Assembly (NCBI GenBank): GCA_964504025.1
Contig: CAZDCO010000037.1
Span: forward strand, 1 to 12,439
DNA: 12,439 nt
Direction: 5' to 3'
From: Scatosoma sp964504025
GTDB taxonomy: Bacteria; Bacillota; Clostridia; Christensenellales; Borkfalkiaceae
The notes under the pieces are model-generated. The model saw nothing but the letters and a program-made list of their open reading frames with translations, was not told the DNA's origin and did no database searches. Made by a program: the position numbers and the translations under genes. The first letter of the stretch is position 1, and every line of letters starts with the position of its first letter. This document shows positions 7,575-12,439 of the stretch, piece by piece.

Positions 7575-10500
7575 TTAATTGATGATATTGATTGTTGTGT
7601 CCTTGTCCATATTTGCAAGAATTTTATTCTTTAATTCGTTGAGATACTTATCTACATCATCTTCGTTTTCAATAACCCAAGTTCTACCTGCAGTCAATTC
7701 TTTGAAACTTACATTTTTCTTCTTTCTAATGTTCTTAACTGGCTCGCCTTCGGTTACTTTCTTTGATGCCACGATAGCATCGATTTCGTTAATCATTCTA
7801 ACCTTGATGACATCCAATTCAAGTCTTACATTATGAACGGTTGCCACATTGTTAGAATGGTCAAGTTTGTCTTTCAATTCATCAAATTGTTTTCTAAACT
7901 TATCGCTTACTTCATCGTTGACACCGTTGTCGGTTGCATACTTAAACACTTCTGCTTTCGCCATATCTAACTCGCCGTAAATAGGCTTTGCTGTTTCGTC
8001 AAGCACTGTGCAGTATGTATTATTGAATTTGTCTATCAATTCTATCAACGAATGAATGCGATTATAAGGTCTTTCGCTCTTAATGATACCTTCGATTTCT
8101 CTTGCGATTTTAGCGACTTCTTCGCTTACTACAAACGATTTACTGTCTTCATAAATAGCAAGTTTTCTAACTGCATCATCAAACAATTTCTTTTGTTGAC
8201 TTCTCTCATCAAAGAAATTCTTAATCGGGTCAAGTTGCTCATACAACTCTTCCAAATCGTCCTGTTTATTGCTTACAAACGAATAGAAATCAACTACTGC
8301 CGTGATTTCGTTCACGGTCTTTAATAATTTCAAAAGGTCTGAAACTATTTGTTGACCAGGATACTTAACCGCTCCGTTATAATTGAAACTAATCCTTGTA
8401 AGTTCGTTTATCATAGAGTTCGAACATGACTTAAATTCGCTGATAATTGCATCTTCGTCATCACGCATTGGAGTTCTATCAAACAACTCTTTCATAACGG
8501 ATTTAACGACACGAAGTTTGTCACGGTCAACTTTCATTCTGCGAGAAATCAAAAGTTTCTCCAAATACTCTCTTCTGCAAATAAATCTTTGCAAATCGTC
8601 TGTTCTTCTATTCAATAACGAGATTTCTTCATTGTTTATAGTCAAGCTGATTTCGCCGTTTCTAAACAACTTCGCAACGAGCCACTCGATGTCTTCTTCA
8701 ACAAATCCATAAGGTGCTTTCATGTAGTTCTCTTTAATGGACTTCATTGACACCTTCATGTAGTTTCGAGTTGTGCTTTCGATATAATTCAAAACATCAT
8801 CGAGTGCTTGTTTGTTTCTCGTTTCTGCTTGTTTCAAATCAAGCGATATTTGATTTGAATTTACTGTAAGTTCTTTTATGATATCGGCATCCGAAACAGG
8901 ACTATCCATATACGAAAGTTTGTAATAAATGGTATTAACCAACTTTCCAAGTGCCTCGTTTATTTTGCTTGTTGCATCCTTTGATGAACTTGTCAAAACA
9001 TCGCCGTTAACATAAATGGTTGAGTTTCTCAAACTATCTTCGAGTAAAAGTTTTGCTCTTTCCCTTCTCTCACGCAATTCCTGTTGTTTTTCGATTTTTA
9101 TCTTTGCAAAGCGGTCTGCCATTCCCACGCTGTTTTTCTTAAGGAACTTCTCGATTTGCAATGTAGACCTAACTTCGTCAAGGAATGCACCGTCATCAGG
9201 CAATTTAACCAATACACTGCTTTCTGCTTGAGATTGCATTCTCAAAGCCGAATCACTGCACTGTCCCAAGTTGTCAGGAGTGATAATCTTCAAACTTATA
9301 TCGTTCGATTGAACATTACGATAGAACCTATCATCAACCACTTTGTTGAACTCGAAATTGTATCTCGTGCTATATCTGAACTTTGAATCGGTGTAAATAT
9401 CAGTAAACAAAACTTCTGATACTTTTGCGATAACTTCGCTCAATTCAATGTTCATATTCTTGATTTCACGATTGATTTCCTGCTCTTCGTTTGTAAGGAA
9501 GATATACAAGTCACCGCTCTTTTGAACTAAAACTTGCGATACAAGTCTCTTTAACGATTCTTCGATGTTTTTCTTTAATTCGAGTCTGTCATCGTCAATA
9601 TTATCAATCATTAACGATGTAATTGTTTCGATATTAGGAGTAACTTCTTTAACATACTTGATAAGGAATAAAGTTTTCAAAACCTTAACATCAAAAGGAA
9701 CTTCCAACTTCTCGTTCTTCTCTGCTCTAATGATTACACTTCTATGACTGTGGTCAATAAACTTTTCAATTGCGTTATAGAATAAATCAATAGGAACTAA
9801 AACACCTTCTTCTTGCTCGCTTACCGACTCTGCCGATTCCTTAAACATAGCAAGCATTGAACGCTCACCTTCAGACAGGTGTTTACCGTCAGAACCGTGT
9901 TCTCTAATCGAGGTCAAAACACTAGCCATCAAGTTAAATTGATAAGGCACGAAAGGATAAACATCAGCAAAGTCCTTACCGCTCTTATACAACTTCATTT
10001 CTACATCGCTATTAAATGTAATCAAGTTTTTAATAAGCGCCGACTTGTCACTATAAATCATTGACAAGTTCTGCTCTGCCGATTTGTTTTTAGCAAGAAT
10101 TCTCTTTTTGATAACTTCATCAACATCGGCTGATGATAACGAAATCCTTGTATCGAAACGACCTTGAATTTTAGAGAAATCTCCACCGATAACCTTTGTT
10201 ACTTGGTCGATATTTTGTTGCGATGTTACTACAACCCAAGCTTTACCTTTGCATTGTCTACCAAGTTCCTCAACTACCGTTTGAAGATTAAGCATCAATT
10301 GAGAGTTGTCACCGATATACTGACCGATTTCATCGACCATAAAAGTAACATGATGATTTCTGCCCTTTGTGTCTATGTATTTTTTAACAAGCGTTGCAAA
10401 ATCCTCGATGCTGATCTCGTACTCTTGATTTGCTTTTTCGCACCAGTTACGAGCTGATTCGGCACTCATAAAGTTCATCTCTACCAATGCATCTACAACA

Positions 10501-11111
10501 TCGTCTTGGATAAAGTCAAATTCGTTTCTTTCTTCTTCCCAGTCGCCACCGTTGATTTCTTTAAACTTTGTTTTAAACTCGGCATACTTGCCTTCTGCAT
10601 CAAGTTTTCTTTCCAAGTCTGCCAAATAGAATAAGTTAGGACTATAACCCAACATTGTATTGAACACTTTTAAGAAAACCTTAACGATTGAGTTCTTTGG
10701 TGCTGAACTTTTTGAGTCAACATTGAACAGAATAACATCGTTGGAAATGTTACCTGCCATTCTAATATCGCCCATAACAAAGTTATCGTCAATTTTGTTA
10801 TCATCCACGAAATAATCAATTGCTTTCTTACCGTCAACATCCCTGTTTTCGAGCAAGTAAGATAATATCTTCAAAAAGTGAGATTTACCACTTCCAAAGA
10901 AACCAGAAATCCATACACCGACTTTATCGGTAGCACCTTCGATTCCTTTCTTAAAGTTTTTGAAAAACTCCGCAAAGTGTTTTTGGAGTTCTTTTGTTAC
11001 AACATACTCCTCCAACTCTTGCTTTATATTCGAATCTTCATCCTGTCCAACTTTAATGACACCCTTTATATCTCTTCTGATGTCTTTTTCAAACATAGAC
11101 CTTACTATCAT
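7575..11111 (-). CDS. brxC: BrxC, large P-loop ATPase of BREX
   Basis: This 1178-residue protein is the size expected for BrxC, also called PglY-like or DUF499-related. The N-terminus MIVRSMFEKDIRRDIKGVIK is characteristic. Walker A is GFFGSGKS (70-77) in VWISGFFGSGKSHFLKIL. Walker B is VTFMVDEIGQYIG (255-267) with Asp260/Glu261. A sensor-like WVVVTSQQ (292-299) is followed by GRFDTRISLSSADVDEVIKKRIL (317-339), which carries possible arginine finger residues. A charged helical stretch around residues 665-705 looks coiled-coil. The C-terminus has the VKNIRKKKNVSFKEL pattern (about 1120-1135) and a final helical tail. BrxC is a core ATPase needed for both methylation and exclusion in studied type I systems. 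The start at 11111 has GGAG eight bases upstream; Met6 is a less likely alternative. The gap to brxB is 15 bases and to pglX 11 bases. All ATPase motifs look intact. Confidence 0.97.
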   Translation of the reverse strand: MIVRSMFEKDIRRDIKGVIKVGQDEDSNIKQELEEYVVTKELQKHFAEFFKNFKKGIEGATDKVGVWISGFFGSGKSHFLKILSYLLENRDVDGKKAIDYFVDDNKIDDNFVMGDIRMAGNISNDVILFNVDSKSSAPKNSIVKVFLKVFNTMLGYSPNLFYLADLERKLDAEGKYAEFKTKFKEINGGDWEEERNEFDFIQDDVVDALVEMNFMSAESARNWCEKANQEYEISIEDFATLVKKYIDTKGRNHHVTFMVDEIGQYIGDNSQLMLNLQTVVEELGRQCKGKAWVVVTSQQNIDQVTKVIGGDFSKIQGRFDTRISLSSADVDEVIKKRILAKNKSAEQNLSMIYSDKSALIKNLITFNSDVEMKLYKSGKDFADVYPFVPYQFNLMASVLTSIREHGSDGKHLSEGERSMLAMFKESAESVSEQEEGVLVPIDLFYNAIEKFIDHSHRSVIIRAEKNEKLEVPFDVKVLKTLFLIKYVKEVTPNIETITSLMIDNIDDDRLELKKNIEESLKRLVSQVLVQKSGDLYIFLTNEEQEINREIKNMNIELSEVIAKVSEVLFTDIYTDSKFRYSTRYNFEFNKVVDDRFYRNVQSNDISLKIITPDNLGQCSDSALRMQSQAESSVLVKLPDDGAFLDEVRSTLQIEKFLKKNSVGMADRFAKIKIEKQQELRERRERAKLLLEDSLRNSTIYVNGDVLTSSSKDATSKINEALGKLVNTIYYKLSYMDSPVSDADIIKELTVNSNQISLDLKQAETRNKQALDDVLNYIESTTRNYMKVSMKSIKENYMKAPYGFVEEDIEWLVAKLFRNGEISLTINNEEISLLNRRTDDLQRFICRREYLEKLLISRRMKVDRDKLRVVKSVMKELFDRTPMRDDEDAIISEFKSCSNSMINELTRISFNYNGAVKYPGQQIVSDLLKLLKTVNEITAVVDFYSFVSNKQDDLEELYEQLDPIKNFFDERSQQKKLFDDAVRKLAIYEDSKSFVVSEEVAKIAREIEGIIKSERPYNRIHSLIELIDKFNNTYCTVLDETAKPIYGELDMAKAEVFKYATDNGVNDEVSDKFRKQFDELKDKLDHSNNVATVHNVRLELDVIKVRMINEIDAIVASKKVTEGEPVKNIRKKKNVSFKELTAGRTWVIENEDDVDKYLNELKNKILANMDKDTTINIIN

Positions 11112-11126
11112 AATATTTTCTCCTCT

Positions 11127-11702
11127 TTACCTTTCAACCAATTGGAATGCTCTATAATAATTATCATCTTTGACTTCATTGAATATTTTTAGTTTTTGAC
11201 CATCGTATCTTCCAGGAAAGAACATAACAACTGGCATATTATCAATGGAAAGATGCAAATTATTTAGTACGACATGACTTCTTAATATTGGATAACACTT
11301 TCCTATTCCTGTAATGAATACAACCGTGTTAGGCGGTGTTTCATTCTTTATCTTTGCGACAAACAAATTATCCTTATCGGTTGTTCTCATAAAATTGTTT
11401 ATCGCTCTCGTTATTCTTTCAAATCCTTTTTTCTCAAACTCAAAGCATTTTTCTAAATAACCTTTCTTTTGCAGTTCTTCTATGATTATGTCGTACAAAT
11501 CATATTCCTTAATTTTGAACTCCAAATCCTGCTTGTTTATTTTGTTTATTAATGCTTGTACCCTATCTCGAACATATAGTTCCTGTTCAGGATCATAATC
11601 GAATATCCTGTAATTGACTTCGTTTCCCAGTCCTTTACTTGCAAGAAACTCTGGTCGTTTAATTTCGTGTTCGATTTGGTCTAATCTCTCATTTAGTTCC
11701 AT
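11127..11702 (-). CDS. brxB: BrxB (DUF1788 protein) of type I BREX
   Basis: This 191-residue protein matches the small BrxB family in size, position and motifs. Visible family segments are FLASKGLGNEVNYRIFDYDP (19-38) and VVFITGIGKCYPILRSH (127-143), followed by MPVVMFFPGRYDGQKLKIF (156-174). No signal peptide or membrane segment is seen. The family is required in type I BREX, and an interaction with other core proteins such as PglZ is proposed, but its biochemical role is not firmly known. The gene starts at the TAATG overlap with the brxA stop, with GGGAGAG just upstream inside the brxA codons, which indicates translational coupling. It ends 15 bases before brxC. Confidence 0.94.
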   Translation of the reverse strand: MELNERLDQIEHEIKRPEFLASKGLGNEVNYRIFDYDPEQELYVRDRVQALINKINKQDLEFKIKEYDLYDIIIEELQKKGYLEKCFEFEKKGFERITRAINNFMRTTDKDNLFVAKIKNETPPNTVVFITGIGKCYPILRSHVVLNNLHLSIDNMPVVMFFPGRYDGQKLKIFNEVKDDNYYRAFQLVER

Positions 11703-12307
11703 TAGTTCTCTCCCATTATTGCCTTATAGTATGCAACCATGTTATTTTTCAAATACTTTTCCAAACGAGAACTCATTAATGGTCTTTCAATTGTTCTCTT
11801 TCTCACATCCTGTATAATCAGTCCGCTTTCGGCAAGCATCTTCAAAATTGTTTGCGAGATTTTGGCAAAAGTGGATTCAGACCACTCTGCAATTTCCTCG
11901 CTTTGCGTTGCTTTGTAATCAAGAAACACTTTCATGTCTTTCTCGGTTACTTCATAATCACCAAGCATTATTTTTTCACGATAAACCTCATATACAAAAT
12001 CGAATAGGATTTTTTCACACTTCATTGTAGCAATTAATGCAATTAGTTTCGCATCCGAAGTATCGCCATAAACGAGTATGTCTATTAATTCATCATCCAA
12101 TCCTTTTAGTCGTTTAAGGCAATAGTTGTAAATGCGTGTTGACCTTTCAACATTGCTTATTTGATAAACATTATCCCTCAAAACTATTTCTCTTAACTCA
12201 ACAGGATTTGCATATTCTTCTTGTAATTGGGCAGTTCTTTTCAATTCGCTAAACCATAGCAACTTTGATACAAGTCCTGCACTATATTCGATTTTGCCCA
12301 TGTCCAT
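11702..12307 (-). CDS. brxA: BrxA (DUF1819 protein), DNA-binding component of type I BREX
   Basis: This 201-residue protein is the first gene of the operon and fits BrxA in length and place. It begins MDMGKIEYSAGLVSKLLWFSELKRTAQL. Segments such as REIVLRDNVYQISNVERSTRI (39-59) and the predominantly helical body agree with the family, whose known structures show helical, winged-helix-like DNA-binding domains. The C-terminal part (ISQTILKMLAESGLI, then RPLMSSRLEKYL) resembles a winged-helix segment. The exact role in defence is unresolved, and in some systems BrxA is dispensable for part of the phenotype. The start at 12307 is chosen because AAAGGAGA lies six bases upstream; Met3 is the only close alternative and has worse spacing. 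The stop overlaps the brxB start by one base. Confidence 0.94.
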   Translation of the reverse strand: MDMGKIEYSAGLVSKLLWFSELKRTAQLQEEYANPVELREIVLRDNVYQISNVERSTRIYNYCLKRLKGLDDELIDILVYGDTSDAKLIALIATMKCEKILFDFVYEVYREKIMLGDYEVTEKDMKVFLDYKATQSEEIAEWSESTFAKISQTILKMLAESGLIIQDVRKRTIERPLMSSRLEKYLKNNMVAYYKAIMGEN

Positions 12308-12312
12308 GAAAA

Positions 12313-12320
12313 TCTCCTTT
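12313..12320 (-). promoter_or_regulatory. Strong ribosome binding site of brxA
   Basis: Minus-strand AAAGGAGA is a near-perfect Shine-Dalgarno sequence with six bases between GGAG and the ATG at 12307. It selects the first of two closely spaced ATG codons and suggests efficient translation of the first operon gene. Confidence 0.85.
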
Positions 12321-12337
12321 CAGTCTATACTAAAACA

Positions 12338-12346
12338 ATTATAACA
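12338..12346 (-). promoter_or_regulatory. Extended -10 promoter for the BREX operon
   Basis: Minus-strand TGTTATAAT is a perfect extended -10 element (TGn plus TATAAT). No good -35 hexamer lies at 17 bases: TAGATT is there, and TGTAGA at 19 bases is also weak, with a run of seven T in the spacer. Transcription would start near 12331 and leave a leader of about 24 bases before brxA. No other convincing promoter is seen in the short gaps inside the operon, so this is the likely driver of all seven ORFs. Confidence 0.75.
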
Positions 12347-12393
12347 TAAACGAAAAAAATAATCTACATTTTCCAATAAATAATTGAAATTTT

Positions 12394-12410
12394 CTAAAAT
12401 AAAATTTTAG
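12394..12410. promoter_or_regulatory. Perfect 7-bp inverted repeat upstream of the promoter (possible operator)
   Basis: CTAAAAT and ATTTTAG are perfect inverse complements separated by AAA. The element lies about 50 bases upstream of the -10 box. It is purely AT-rich in the arms except for the outer C/G pair and has no following T-run pattern that would make a good terminator, so a regulator-binding site is the more natural guess. In such AT-rich DNA it could be chance. Confidence 0.3.
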
Positions 12411-12424
12411 CGAAAAATCCGTTT

Positions 12425-12439
12425 GTATATACTATAGTA
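12425..12439. promoter_or_regulatory. Overlapping short palindromes at the window edge
   Basis: GTATATAC (12425-12432) and TACTATAGTA (12430-12439) are each self-complementary and overlap. They lie at the end of the window, so a longer symmetric site may be cut off. They could be part of an operator or of the promoter of an upstream gene; short AT-rich palindromes are common, so the call is weak. Confidence 0.25.

Overview
The window holds a nearly complete type I BREX (bacteriophage exclusion) phage-defence operon, all on the minus strand. Reading in the direction of transcription, from the right edge to the left, the order is brxA, brxB, brxC, pglX, a short chimeric ORF, pglZ and brxL. brxL is cut by the left edge of the window. 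The gene content and order are those of a canonical type I locus. No unrelated accessory gene is inserted. The sequence is AT-rich, genes start with ATG behind GGAG-type ribosome binding sites, every visible stop codon is TAA, and tryptophan is read from TGG (standard code). This suggests a low-GC, Bacillota-like bacterium, perhaps a clostridial or gut lineage, but no marker gene is present to place it firmly.

Layout: positions 12308-12439 are a short upstream region with an extended -10 promoter, a strong ribosome binding site and small inverted repeats. Positions 11127-12307 encode BrxA and BrxB, which overlap at TAATG. Positions 7575-11111 encode the large BrxC ATPase. Positions 3781-7563 encode the PglX N6-adenine methyltransferase. 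Positions 770-3283 encode the PglZ alkaline-phosphatase-fold protein. Positions 1-760 encode the N-terminal 253 codons of the BrxL AAA+ protein, up to and including its Walker A motif. Gaps between genes are 1 to 15 bases, so one polycistronic transcript is likely.

The unusual element is an apparently perfect tandem duplication with a 496-base period (3097-3592 and 3593-4088) across the pglX/pglZ boundary. It leaves pglX and pglZ both intact. Between them it creates a 164-codon in-frame hybrid ORF that joins the first 62 residues of PglZ to the last 102 residues of PglX. The hybrid has its own copy of the pglZ ribosome binding site. This is either a recent tandem duplication or an assembly artefact. 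If real, it would yield a small protein carrying pieces of two BREX proteins.

In known BREX systems PglX methylates host DNA at a non-palindromic site to mark self. BrxC, PglZ, BrxB and BrxA are needed in different degrees for methylation and/or for blocking phage replication, and BrxL is required for phage exclusion in several type I systems. That functional picture is family knowledge and is not shown by this sequence.
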